A stretch of DNA of 50,582 nucleotides from Lachnospiraceae bacterium (GTDB lineage Bacteria > Bacillota > Clostridia > Lachnospirales > Lachnospiraceae): contig JAQUUX010000007.1 in NCBI GenBank assembly GCA_028693705.1, forward strand, positions 1-50,582. Reading direction: 5' to 3'. The notes under the pieces are model-generated. The model was not told the origin of the DNA, did not search any database, and saw only the letters and a list, made by a program, of their open reading frames with translations. The translations under genes were made by a program, and so were the position numbers. Positions 33,981-42,640 of this stretch are shown in pieces (positions within the stretch are counted from its first letter, which is position 1; each line of letters opens with the position of its first letter).

Positions 33981-35450
33981 ATGAATACTTCAATTATAAA
34001 ATATGTTTTGGGTTATGTTCTGAAGATCGAAGCAGCATTACTTTTATTGCCTTGTGTGGTTGCAGTGATCTATAGGGAGTCCCAGGGCTGGTATTATCTG
34101 GCAGTTGCGGCAGCCAGTGGACTGATCGGTTATCTGATGTCCAGAAAGAAGCCGGCAGATTTTGTATTTTTCTTAAAGGAAGGCTGTGTCGCTACAGCAT
34201 TTAGCTGGATATTCCTCAGCTTTTTTGGATGTCTGCCATTTTATTTATCCGGTGAGATACCATCCTTTACAGATGCATTGTTTGAAACTATTTCAGGTTT
34301 TACCACAACCGGTGCCAGTATCCTGACTGATGTGGAGGCTCTTTCTCAGTGTGCACTTTTCTGGAGAAGCTTTACCCATTGGATCGGCGGTATGGGCGTT
34401 TTGGTATTCCTGTTAATGATCATCCCACTGAGTGGCGGTTCTCATATTAACCTGATGCGTGCAGAGAGCCCCGGACCTTCTGTTGGAAAACTGGTGCCCA
34501 ATGTAAAGGCAACAGCCAGAATTTTGTATATTATTTATTTTGGAATGACTGTATTAGAGGTTATTCTGCTACTGCTCTGTAAAGCACCGCTGTTCGATGC
34601 ACTGACGATTAGCTTTGGTACAGCAGGAACCGGTGGATTTGGTATCAAAAACTCCAGTATTGCTGACTACTCTTCAGCTTTTCAATGGGTGGTTACTATT
34701 TTTATGATACTGTTCGGTGTGAATTTTAATGCGTATTATTATATGCTGTTCCGGAAATTTAGAAAAGCATTGAGCATGGAAGAAGTGAAAGCTTATTTTG
34801 GTGTTATTGCTGTTGCCATCGCGATTATTTTCTTTGAAATCTGGAGAACGACAGGTGGTGTAGCTACAGCGTTAAGGGATGCAGCTTTCCAGGTTGGCTC
34901 TATTATTACCACAACCGGTTATTCTACAGCGGATTTTGATCAGTGGACGCAGACTTGCCGAACGATATTGGTTCTTCTGATGTTCATTGGTGCCTGCGCC
35001 GGCAGTACGGGCGGCGGTATCAAGGTATCCAGATTTATTATTCTGGTAAAAACATTGGGAAAAGAATTAAATTCCTATATGCACCCAAAGAGTGTACGAA
35101 AGATTAAAATGGAAGGAAAACCAATTGAACATGAGGTTGTCCGTTCCACGAATGTATATTTCATTACCTTTGTGCTGGTATTCGCAGCATCGCTATTTGC
35201 TATTTCCTTTGAAGGAAAAGACCTGGTCACTAATTTTACAGCAGTGGCTGCAACTATCAATAATATCGGCCCCGGTCTGGAAATGGTTGGCCCAACGCAG
35301 AACTTTAGTTTCTTCTCACCATTTTCTAAATACGTGCTGATGTTTGATATGCTGGCAGGACGTCTGGAGTTGTTCCCGTTACTGCTGTTGTTCTATCCGC
35401 CAATCTGGACAGAGACTATCAGGCGTAAACGCAGGAAATTATTGCCATAA
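33981..35450 (+). CDS. trkH: Trk potassium transporter membrane subunit TrkH
   Basis: A 489-residue SKT-family potassium channel/transporter with four membrane-pore-membrane repeats. The filter-like pore segments are visible as ISGFTTTGASIL, GTAGTGGFGI, SIITTTGYSTAD and TINNIGPGLEMVG. The intramembrane-loop signature GACAGSTGGGIKVSR is present. The length and arrangement match TrkH/KtrB relatives. Together with TrkA upstream it would import K+ across the cytoplasmic membrane. AGGAGCAGG precedes the ATG. It is the last gene of the pair and ends shortly before a terminator. Confidence 0.95.
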   Translation: MNTSIIKYVLGYVLKIEAALLLLPCVVAVIYRESQGWYYLAVAAASGLIGYLMSRKKPADFVFFLKEGCVATAFSWIFLSFFGCLPFYLSGEIPSFTDALFETISGFTTTGASILTDVEALSQCALFWRSFTHWIGGMGVLVFLLMIIPLSGGSHINLMRAESPGPSVGKLVPNVKATARILYIIYFGMTVLEVILLLLCKAPLFDALTISFGTAGTGGFGIKNSSIADYSSAFQWVVTIFMILFGVNFNAYYYMLFRKFRKALSMEEVKAYFGVIAVAIAIIFFEIWRTTGGVATALRDAAFQVGSIITTTGYSTADFDQWTQTCRTILVLLMFIGACAGSTGGGIKVSRFIILVKTLGKELNSYMHPKSVRKIKMEGKPIEHEVVRSTNVYFITFVLVFAASLFAISFEGKDLVTNFTAVAATINNIGPGLEMVGPTQNFSFFSPFSKYVLMFDMLAGRLELFPLLLLFYPPIWTETIRRKRRKLLP

Positions 35451-35483
35451 CAGTTAATTATAATTGACAGAATAATGTTATTT

Positions 35484-35532
35484 GAAAACCCTCTGCATAC
35501 TGTGAAAAACGTATGACAGGGGGTTTTATATA
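35484..35532 (+). terminator. Terminator after trkH, sister copy of the hairpin at 37633
   Basis: AAAACCCTCTGCATAC (from 35485) pairs with GTATGACAGGGGGTTTT (from 35511), followed by ATAT. About 40 of its 48 bases match the hairpin after the aconitase gene, so one is probably a copy of the other or both descend from a small repeat. Confidence 0.75.
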
Positions 35533-35622
35533 TGATATGAATAAGAAATAAAACAATCAGATAATTGATAAATGTAAAATAAAGAAATTATTATTTGAAA
35601 TGTGAAACGGGGGATTATACCA

Positions 35623-37620
35623 ATGGGAAAATCACTGACCAGGAAAATCATTGAATCACATTATGCGTCAGGCAGTATGATATCGGGAGAAGAGGTTTTT
35701 ATTAATGTAGATCAGACCTTAACCCATGATATCAATGCAGTTATGACATATCTTGCTTTTGAAGCGGTGGGATTGGATCGTATCAGAACAGAGTGTTCAG
35801 TCAGTTATTTGGATCATAATTTGCTGTATGTGGACACTAAAACACCGGATGATCATATTTATCTGCAGTCTGCAGCAAAAAAATTCAGTGTGCATGTATC
35901 CAGACCGGGAAATGGTATCTGTCATGCTGTGCATGTAGCACGTTTCGGAATCCCGGGTAAAGTCAGCATGGGAGGAGACAGTCATACACCTCACGGTGGG
36001 GCTATTGGTATGCTGTGTATAGGTGTAGGCGGCATGGATGTTGCAACTGCTATGACTGGTGTCCCTATGCGATTGAAGATGCCGCAAATTGTAAAGGTCA
36101 ATCTGACAGGAAAATTAAACCCCGGCTGCAATGCCAAAGAAGTGATTCTGGAAATGCTACGCAGAGTCAGTATCAAAGGCGGATTGGGTAAGGTATACGA
36201 ATACGTGGGACTGGGAGTTTCCACACTGGATGTGAATGCCCGAGCTACCATTGCTAACATGGGTGCTGAAATGGGGGCAACTACATCTCTGTTTCCGGCA
36301 GATGAACAAGTTCGTAAATTTCTGAAAGCACAGGGAAGAGAAGCAGATTACATAGAACTTTTGCCCGATGAAGATGCAGAATATGACGAGGTCATGGAAT
36401 TGGATCTAAGTGCTCTGGAGCCCTTGGTTGCCTGTCCGCATCAGCCGGACAATGTGAAAAAAGTAGCACAGTTGGGAAAAGAAATAATGCAGAAAAGCGG
36501 TATAGAACGGGAGAATGTCACAGAACAGAAAAAGGTTCAGCAGGTCTTGATCGGGAGCTGTACCAATGCCAGTTATTCGGATATTGCCAAAGCAGCTCTT
36601 GTATTGCAGGGACATCATGTGCATGAGGATGTAAGCTGTACCTGTGCTATTTCTACCAGGCAGATTTATAAACAGCTAAGCCATGACGGATACCTGGAGA
36701 TGCTGGTCGATGCAGGCGTGCGTTTATTGGAAATCGCCTGCGGACCATGCTGTGCTATTGGCCAAAGCCCAGCTACAAACGGGGTTGCGGTGAGAACCAC
36801 CAATCGAAATTTCAAAGGAAGAGCAGGTAATCCTACAGCAGAGATATATCTGGTCAGTCCGGAGACAGCTGCGGCGACGGCAATTACCGGTACGTTTACA
36901 ACCGCGGCAGAAATCATGGGGGCAGATATTGAGAAGCTGAAGACTGTGCAGGAACCGGAGCAGTATTTTATTGATGATTCTATGATTATTAAACCATTAG
37001 CAAAAGAAGAAGCAGCCAGGGTTGAAATTATGCGGGGACCGAATATCAAACCGCTCCCGGTACCGGAAGATCCTAAACAGAATCTGTGCGTCGGTGTGAG
37101 TCTGAAAGCAGGAGATAATGTATCCACAGATGATATTACCCCTGCCAGTGCAGAATTCAGCAGTATGCGGTCTAATATTCCACTAATGTCGCAGTATTGC
37201 TATCATCGCTATGATCCGACATTCGCAGCAAGGGCAAAGGAAATGGGAAAGAGTATCATCATCGGCGGCGAAAATTACGGACAGGGTTCTTCCAGAGAAC
37301 ATGCGGCCATTAACCCCATGTATCTGGGTGTCAAATGTGTTATCGCAAAAAGCATTGCCAGAATCCATAAAGGTAACCTAATCAACCATGGTATTGTTCC
37401 CATGTTATTTGAAAATCCCACTGATTATGATGGAATTGAATTGAAGGATGAACTGGAAATTGAGAATTTCCTGGATCAGATACAGACCAGGACGGTTGCA
37501 GTACATAATAGGACAAAGGGAAATTCTTTTAGAGTGAAGCTGGATATGACGGATAATGAGGTGGAAGTTGTTCTGAGTGGCGGGCAGCTTAAGTATTTGA
37601 AGAAGTATTTAATGAAATAA
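35623..37620 (+). CDS. Aconitate hydratase (short homoaconitase-like type)
   Basis: A 665-residue [4Fe-4S] hydro-lyase with the LeuC-like domains and the swivelling LeuD-like domain in one chain. The cluster cysteines are visible in IGSCTNAS and ACGPCCAIGQSPA. Substrate-binding signatures include GGDSHTPHGGAIGML and the swivel-domain NYGQGSSREHAA. This shorter architecture is the one usually annotated as aconitase in anaerobic Firmicutes. It interconverts citrate and isocitrate, here most likely for glutamate synthesis. No citrate synthase or isocitrate dehydrogenase gene is adjacent. I chose ATG 35623, with CGGGGG upstream and the family-like start MGKSLTRKIIE, over an ORF extension to 35602. 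Similar terminators flank it. Confidence 0.9.
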   Translation: MGKSLTRKIIESHYASGSMISGEEVFINVDQTLTHDINAVMTYLAFEAVGLDRIRTECSVSYLDHNLLYVDTKTPDDHIYLQSAAKKFSVHVSRPGNGICHAVHVARFGIPGKVSMGGDSHTPHGGAIGMLCIGVGGMDVATAMTGVPMRLKMPQIVKVNLTGKLNPGCNAKEVILEMLRRVSIKGGLGKVYEYVGLGVSTLDVNARATIANMGAEMGATTSLFPADEQVRKFLKAQGREADYIELLPDEDAEYDEVMELDLSALEPLVACPHQPDNVKKVAQLGKEIMQKSGIERENVTEQKKVQQVLIGSCTNASYSDIAKAALVLQGHHVHEDVSCTCAISTRQIYKQLSHDGYLEMLVDAGVRLLEIACGPCCAIGQSPATNGVAVRTTNRNFKGRAGNPTAEIYLVSPETAAATAITGTFTTAAEIMGADIEKLKTVQEPEQYFIDDSMIIKPLAKEEAARVEIMRGPNIKPLPVPEDPKQNLCVGVSLKAGDNVSTDDITPASAEFSSMRSNIPLMSQYCYHRYDPTFAARAKEMGKSIIIGGENYGQGSSREHAAINPMYLGVKCVIAKSIARIHKGNLINHGIVPMLFENPTDYDGIELKDELEIENFLDQIQTRTVAVHNRTKGNSFRVKLDMTDNEVEVVLSGGQLKYLKKYLMK

Positions 37621-37632
37621 AAAATTCTACAT

Positions 37633-37680
37633 GGAAAACCCTCTGCATACAATGTAAAAAAGTATTGCAGGGGGTTTTCC
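37633..37680 (+). terminator. Terminator-like hairpin containing the spoIIID ribosome site
   Basis: GGAAAACCCTCTGCATAC (37633-37650) pairs with GTATTGCAGGGGGTTTTCC (37662-37680), with a 10-12-base loop and few mismatches. The 3' arm contains AGGGGG (37669-37674), the ribosome site for the spoIIID TTG at 37682. The loop side contains CATACAAT (37646-37653), identical to the sigma-E -10 consensus, although no good -35 was found. Confidence 0.7.
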
Positions 37681-37681
37681 T

Positions 37682-37936
37682 TTGAAAGATTATATTGAAG
37701 AAAGGGCAATTGAGATTGCCACCTATATTATTGAATCTAATGCCACTGTAAGGCAGACTGCGAAGAGATTTGGTATCAGTAAAAGTACGGTACATAAGGA
37801 TGTGACAGACCGTTTGAAGCAGATTGATCCCGTACTGGCCAAGCAGGCCAGGAGAGTGCTGGATGTAAATAAATCTGAAAGACATATCCGCGGTGGCATG
37901 GCTACTAAGAGAAAGTATGAAACCAAAGGGAAATAA
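37682..37936 (+). CDS. spoIIID: Stage III sporulation transcriptional regulator SpoIIID
   Basis: An 84-residue DNA-binding protein of the mother-cell regulator SpoIIID. The helix-turn-helix is in VRQTAKRFGISKSTVHKDV (about residues 24-42). The basic C-terminal segment KSERHIRGGMATKRKY also contacts DNA in this family. The N-terminus MKDYIEERAIEIATYIIE matches the family start, so the rare TTG at 37682 is well supported. No ATG lies upstream in frame. It controls sigma-E and sigma-K regulon genes during sporulation. The ribosome site lies within the 3' arm of a strong hairpin, so read-through from the aconitase gene should not be translated well. Confidence 0.94.
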   Translation: MKDYIEERAIEIATYIIESNATVRQTAKRFGISKSTVHKDVTDRLKQIDPVLAKQARRVLDVNKSERHIRGGMATKRKYETKGK

Positions 37937-37949
37937 CACCAAACTAAAC

Positions 37950-37982
37950 TGCGGCAGGGTGTAATAACTCTGCTGTATTTTT
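37950..37982 (+). terminator. Intrinsic terminator after spoIIID
   Basis: TGCGGCAG (37950-37957) pairs with CTGCTGTA (37970-37977), with G-T wobbles, followed by TTTTT. It is moderate in strength. Confidence 0.55.
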
Positions 37983-38071
37983 GAACAAAAACAGGACATA
38001 CTAATTCCCAAAATATAACAAAGCGGTTACACAGAAAAATGTACAAAACAGCTTTGATATGGAGGGAAACT

Positions 38072-38506
38072 ATGGAAAACGACGATACTATCAAATTATT
38101 ACGTGAATGTGATGCAGGCATCCGTATGGGGATTGCTTCTATTGATGAAGTAATGGATTCCGTACAGGGAGATCATGTGCAGAATCTCCTGGCACATTAC
38201 AAGGAGGAACATGAGAAAATACAGGACGAGGTAATCCGTATGCTGGCGGTGTATCATGATGAAGGAAAAGCACCTATCCCTATGGCAAAAGGTATGTCAT
38301 GGATGAAAACCACCATGAAGTTATCCATGGAAGAATCCGATGCTACCGTGGCAGATCTGATGACAGACGGCTGTAACATGGGTGTGAAATCACTGAATCG
38401 ATATCTGAACGAGTATAAGGCTGCTGATGAAGAGGCCAAGGGTCTGGCAAAACAGCTTATCACACTGGAAGAGCAGATGGCAGTAGATCTTAGAGGATAT
38501 TTGTAA
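38072..38506 (+). CDS. Ferritin-like helical bundle protein of unknown function
   Basis: A 144-residue all-helical protein. The pattern of about four amphipathic helices (residues 3-28, 32-60, 80-106, 112-142) resembles ferritin-like or DUF2383-type bundles, with potential metal ligands in HYKEEHEKIQDEV and LEEQMAVDLRGYL. I do not see a complete di-iron ExxH pair, so metal binding is unproven. It has no signal peptide. ATG at 38072 is chosen because GGAGGG lies six bases upstream. A longer reading from 38039 has no ribosome site. It follows spoIIID and its terminator, so a sporulation link is possible but unsupported by motif. Confidence 0.7.
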   Translation: MENDDTIKLLRECDAGIRMGIASIDEVMDSVQGDHVQNLLAHYKEEHEKIQDEVIRMLAVYHDEGKAPIPMAKGMSWMKTTMKLSMEESDATVADLMTDGCNMGVKSLNRYLNEYKAADEEAKGLAKQLITLEEQMAVDLRGYL

Positions 38507-38542
38507 GAAAAATCCTTCAAGATGAAAAGTATAAGCGGATTA

Positions 38543-38574
38543 CCTCTTTTGTTTACAAAAAAAGCCAAAAGAGG
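38543..38574 (+). repeat. Inverted repeat between the helical-bundle and CDF genes
   Basis: CCTCTTTTG (38543-38551) is an exact inverted repeat of CAAAAGAGG (38566-38574), with a 14-base A-rich loop. No T-run follows on either strand, so I do not call it a terminator. A TATAAT at 38587-38592 follows, without a good -35. Confidence 0.5.
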
Positions 38575-38658
38575 GATTGAATTTGGTATAATTAGAGATG
38601 TAAACTAAATGCGATATAGTATAGTATGTGACCAAGAAGCGAAAGAGAAGTTGTTTTC

Positions 38659-39624
38659 ATGGAAGAGTTAAAACGCAACCGAAAAAGGATTGCGCTGGAA
38701 AAAAGAGTTTTAAACCTGTCTGTGGCAGGAAGTTTAGCTTTTATGATATTGGAAGGAGTGATGGCATACCTTACCGGATCTCATTCTATTTTAATGGACT
38801 GCGTTTTTGATACAGCAGAGCTTATACTGGTCGGTCCTTTTTTGGTATTGATCCCGTTATTATATAAGCCTGTTACGGAAGAAAGACCTTATGGATTTTC
38901 CCAGGTGGAGTCCTTATTTTTACTGATAAAGTATGGAATCCTCCTGGTGATTACACTGGATTTGATTTTTGAAAATATTGGACTGATTATGCATGGCGGA
39001 CATCTGGTGGATGCCGGTGCGATTGCATTATTCGAACTGGCAGTCTGTTTTGGCTGTGTAGTGTTGTATTTGGTACTTTGCTATTTTAGTAAGAAGTATT
39101 CCTCGGTGACGATTCAGGCAGAATTATATGCCTGGAAACTGGATATCCTGAGCAGTATGGGAGTGGCGCTGGCGTTTGGAGCACAGATCTTATTGCAGCA
39201 AACTGCTTATGGCTGGATAAGTCCCTATGTGGATCCACTGGTGGCGATTGTACTTTCTGTACTGTTATTGATTGAACCGATCCGTGTGATCTGCCAGAGT
39301 ATCAAAAATCTGGTACTGTTTGCACCCAGTGAAGAGGTGATGGATGAGATCAGAACAACGGTTTCCGATATTATGAAGGAATATCCTTATCATATGAAAT
39401 TTTTGGATGTTATCCAGACAGGCCGTAAGACCTGGGTGGAGATCTACATATATAGCCAGACTGATACTGTTTACGTGAAAAATTTGCAGGAAATACGAAA
39501 TGAGATCCGAAACAAATTAAGAGGTTCCTTTGACCAGATCTACGTGGAGATCATTCCGGAATTGAAACAGGACGGCTGGCAAACTACAATACGAGAAAAT
39601 ACCTGTGAGGAGAGTAAAGCATGA
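38659..39624 (+). CDS. Cation diffusion facilitator family transporter
   Basis: A 321-residue CDF-family membrane protein with about six spans and a C-terminal cytoplasmic domain. Family features include the span-2 segment LTGSHSILMDCVFDTAELI and the span-5 segment YAWKLDILSSMGVALAF, each supplying an Asp for metal binding. Canonical zinc-type CDFs have an HxxxD pair in span 5; here it is WKLD, so manganese, iron or another substrate is as likely as zinc. The C-terminal domain (about residues 215-305) has the expected alpha-beta pattern. The stop overlaps the start of the downstream chemoreceptor pseudogene (ATGA), implying a coupled transcript. Confidence 0.85.
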   Translation: MEELKRNRKRIALEKRVLNLSVAGSLAFMILEGVMAYLTGSHSILMDCVFDTAELILVGPFLVLIPLLYKPVTEERPYGFSQVESLFLLIKYGILLVITLDLIFENIGLIMHGGHLVDAGAIALFELAVCFGCVVLYLVLCYFSKKYSSVTIQAELYAWKLDILSSMGVALAFGAQILLQQTAYGWISPYVDPLVAIVLSVLLLIEPIRVICQSIKNLVLFAPSEEVMDEIRTTVSDIMKEYPYHMKFLDVIQTGRKTWVEIYIYSQTDTVYVKNLQEIRNEIRNKLRGSFDQIYVEIIPELKQDGWQTTIRENTCEESKA

Positions 39625-41330
39625 ACAAAAGAGAAAAAGTACGAAAAATAAGTGTGAGAGCTAAGATTCTGGGACCGGCTATCGGCTTGATGGTTTTGGT
39701 ATGTTTGATCCTGGGAATGAATTCTTATGCCAGAATAAATAATGCCATGATTGCATTGGGTGTCAGTCAGGCAGAAACGGCAGCCAGAGTAGCAGCCAAT
39801 GTAATAGATGCAGATCATTTGACAGAAGCAATTGAAGCAGGAGAAGGCTCCGAGGCTTATGAGTCCATGTGAGCTGCTTTACGATCTGTAAAAGAGGATT
39901 GTGGAATCGAATATGTATATACCCTGTATACAGATGGCAGCAGCGTGTACTACGGCATTGATGCAGATGATGAAAGTGAGAGAAATGCATCTGGAGCAGC
40001 TTTTGAGGATAACTACTCCGATCTGGAAAGTATTTTCCAGGGCACCCCTTATGTACTGGACTACATTGACAGCACAGCATACGGCGATTTGATTACAGCT
40101 TATCAGCCACTGGTTGACAGTGAAGGAAATGTGGTTGGAATTTTGGGCAGTGATTTTGATGCTTCTAATATCATCAGTACTTTGAATACAACGGTAGTCA
40201 GAGTAGCACAGATTTCTATAGTATGCCTGATAATGGCAATTTTGCTGTTAACATTTATCATCAATCGTTTCATGAAAAATTTAAATGCAGTAAATGGCAA
40301 GATCTTTGATCTGGTACATAATTAAGGTGAATTAACACAGAAATTAGATGTGACATCCGGAGCTGAATTGGAACAGATCGCCGGAAATGTAAATGCATTA
40401 CTGGAATACATTCGCGGCATTATGTTGGAAATCGCTCATAATTCCGGTGTGCTGAATGATTCTTCCAAGACCATTGTTGCTAATCTTTCCAAAGCGGAGG
40501 ACAATATTTCTGATGTGTCCGCTACTATGGAGGAAACAACTGCCTCCTTAAGTCAGATCAATGACTCTATCGGTGATATTAACGAATCCATAGATGAAGT
40601 GGCAGAGAAAGCAGACACCGGTAAAGAATTCTCAGAGGAAATCCGTAAGCATGCTGTAGATATCAGAGACACAGCAGTAACAGCACAGCAGGAAGCCAGA
40701 GAAAAGGCAAATGAAATGACTGCCGTCATGAACGAAAAAATAGAAAAATCCCGTGCAGTAGAAGAGATCAGTACGCTGACTGCAAATATCCTGAATATTA
40801 CCAAACAGACAAATCTGTTGGCGTTAAATGCTTCCATTGAAGCAGCCAGGGCTGGCGAAGCGGGAAAAGGCTTTGCAGTTGTAGTAGAAGAAATCGGACA
40901 ATTAGCAACTGATTCTGCAGAAGCAGCAACCCAGATCCGTCAGGTCAGCACAGATGTGATAACAGCTGTCAACGAGCTGGCAAAATAAGCTGAAGTTATG
41001 CTTCAGTTCCTGGAAGAAACAGCGATGGATGGTTACGGCAGGCTGGTAGAAACCGGTTCTAACTATCAGGATGAGGCACAGAGCATCTACGACAGAATGC
41101 AGGATTTTGCAGCAACTTCAGCAGCTTTAAAGGAAAATATGAGCAGTATCAGAGATTCTGTAGAAGCAGTTAATATCGCTGTGGAAGAGAGCGCCAAAGG
41201 TGTTGTAAATGTGACAGAGATGTCAGTTGATCTGACCAACAGCGTAAAAGACATCGGCGAGCAGGCTGACGAGAATGAAAATATCTCAGTTCGTTTAGAG
41301 GGCGAAGTTGGGAAGTTTAAGCTGGAGTAA
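39621..41330 (+). pseudogene. Methyl-accepting chemotaxis protein with three in-frame stop codons
   Basis: One continuous reading frame of 570 codons encodes a full chemoreceptor, interrupted by TGA at codon 84 (39870-39872), TAA at codon 235 (40323-40325) and TAA at codon 456 (40986-40988). No frameshift occurs. Domains in order are a membrane span (about 17-37), an extracellular Cache domain (about 40-190; LYTDGSSVYYGIDADD, GILGSDFDAS), a second span (about 193-213), HAMP (about 214-265, containing stop 2) and a signalling domain (about 300-560; [20 protein letters not shown]). Flanking residues on both sides of each stop fit the family. It is a recently inactivated gene, or the calls at these codons are wrong. 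Its start overlaps the CDF stop. Confidence 0.9.
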
Positions 41331-41395
41331 GCGGAGAAATAGATTAAATTAGGAAACAGTATGAAAAAATAACATAATAAGATATGACGGAAATG

Positions 41396-41432
41396 GGAGC
41401 AGATGATAGTGATGATCTGCTCCTGTTTTTTT
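41396..41432 (+). terminator. Intrinsic terminator after the chemoreceptor pseudogene
   Basis: GGAGCAGAT (41396-41404) pairs exactly with ATCTGCTCC (41415-41423), followed by TGTTTTTTT. Confidence 0.85.
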
Positions 41433-41486
41433 ACTTTCGACGTAGTAATGAAAACTACATAAAATGGAAATTGAAACGAAAAGGGA

Positions 41487-41537
41487 TTGACATACAGGAT
41501 GTATAGGGGTATTATATTAAAAGATTTGAATATCAAA
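41487..41537 (+). promoter_or_regulatory. Promoter and FabT-like operator candidate of the FabK/NMO-family gene
   Basis: TTGACA (41487-41492), a 17-bp spacer and TATTAT (41510-41515) form a strong promoter with a start near 41522. Immediately downstream, TTTGA-ATA-TCAAA (41525-41537) is a perfect inverted repeat. It closely resembles the FabT operator known from streptococci and lactococci (TTTGATTATCAAA), which represses fatty-acid synthesis genes. The position just past the start suits repression. The link to a FabT homologue is inference. Confidence 0.55.
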
Positions 41538-41574
41538 CTATTTATATGTCAAAAGACTTTACAAGGAGTTAAAT

Positions 41575-42633
41575 ATGTTAAAACCATTACAAATTGGAGA
41601 AAAAATTGCAAAGCTTCCTATTATCCAGGGAGGCATGGGTGTTGGCATCAGCCGTTGTAAGCTGGCTGGAGCCGTGGCAAAGGAAGGCGGTGTAGGCATT
41701 ATTTCCACGGCTCAGATCGGCTACGACGAAGAGGGATTTGAACAGGATCAGGCAGGTGCTAATTTAAAAGCCATTGCAAAACATATAAAGAAAGCAAAAG
41801 AAATTGCTCAGGGAAATGGTCTGGTAGGTGTAAATGTTATGGTGGCATTAAAACACTATAAGGAGCATGTGGAAGCTGCTGTGGCAGCAGGTGCAGATGT
41901 GGTAATCTGCGGCGCTGGACTTCCAATTGATCTACCGGCACAGGTACCGGCAGGACCGACCAAACTGGCACCTATTGTTTCCAGCAGAAGAGCAGCAGAA
42001 TTATTATTAAAAAAATGGGATCACCAGTTTCAGAGAACAGCAGACTTTATCGTCATCGAAGGACCACTGGCAGGCGGACATCTGGGATTTCATTTAGATC
42101 AGCTGCAGGACTTGGAACATTATAATTTTGACCACGAGATTCAGGAGATTATCGCAGCCAAAGTTCCTTATGAAGCAAAATATCAGAAGTCTATCCCGGT
42201 TATTGTAGCAGGCGGTGTATTTGATCATGAAGATATTGAACATATGATTTCACTGGGTGCAGATGGTGTGCAGATCGCCAGCCGTTTTGTGGCAACTGAG
42301 GAATGTGATGCCTGTGAGTCATATAAACAGGCATACATTAATGCCACCAGCGACCAGATTCAGATCGTGAAAAGTCCGGTTGGCATGCCGGGACGTGCAC
42401 TTAGAAATGAGTTCATCAAACATCTGGAACAGGCAAAAGAACCGATTACCAAATGCTATAATTGTATCAAGAGCTGTAATCCGGCAGAGGTACCTTATTG
42501 CATTACGAAAGCATTGGTAAATGCTGTAGAAGGGGACTTGGATCATGGACTTATCTTCTGCGGAGCCAATGTGGATAGGATCAACAGTATGAGTACGGTG
42601 CATGCGTTGATGCAGGAATTGGCGCAGGCGTAA
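41575..42633 (+). CDS. FabK/nitronate monooxygenase family flavoprotein
   Basis: A 352-residue FMN TIM-barrel protein. Signatures are IIQGGMGVGIS at the N-terminus, the active-site His region GPLAGGHLGFHLD, and the phosphate loops IPVIVAGGVFD and GADGVQIASRF. The family contains both enoyl-ACP reductase II (FabK) and nitronate monooxygenases, and the sequence alone does not decide. The C-terminal part has a cysteine cluster (CYNCIKSCNPAEVPYC, about residues 295-310) beyond the minimal FabK core. A FabT-like operator candidate at the promoter favours a fatty-acid role. It is monocistronic, with AAGGAG before the ATG, and no other fab gene is nearby. Confidence 0.85.
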   Translation: MLKPLQIGEKIAKLPIIQGGMGVGISRCKLAGAVAKEGGVGIISTAQIGYDEEGFEQDQAGANLKAIAKHIKKAKEIAQGNGLVGVNVMVALKHYKEHVEAAVAAGADVVICGAGLPIDLPAQVPAGPTKLAPIVSSRRAAELLLKKWDHQFQRTADFIVIEGPLAGGHLGFHLDQLQDLEHYNFDHEIQEIIAAKVPYEAKYQKSIPVIVAGGVFDHEDIEHMISLGADGVQIASRFVATEECDACESYKQAYINATSDQIQIVKSPVGMPGRALRNEFIKHLEQAKEPITKCYNCIKSCNPAEVPYCITKALVNAVEGDLDHGLIFCGANVDRINSMSTVHALMQELAQA

Positions 42634-42640
42634 AAGGTAC

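Noticed and set aside
38543-38574. Terminator after the helical-bundle gene
   Set aside because: The inverted repeat is clear, but no T-run follows on either strand.
39870-39872. TGA in the chemoreceptor as selenocysteine or reassigned Trp
   Set aside because: Chemoreceptors have no selenoproteins, no SECIS-like hairpin was seen after it, and the other two interruptions are TAA, which these recodings do not explain.
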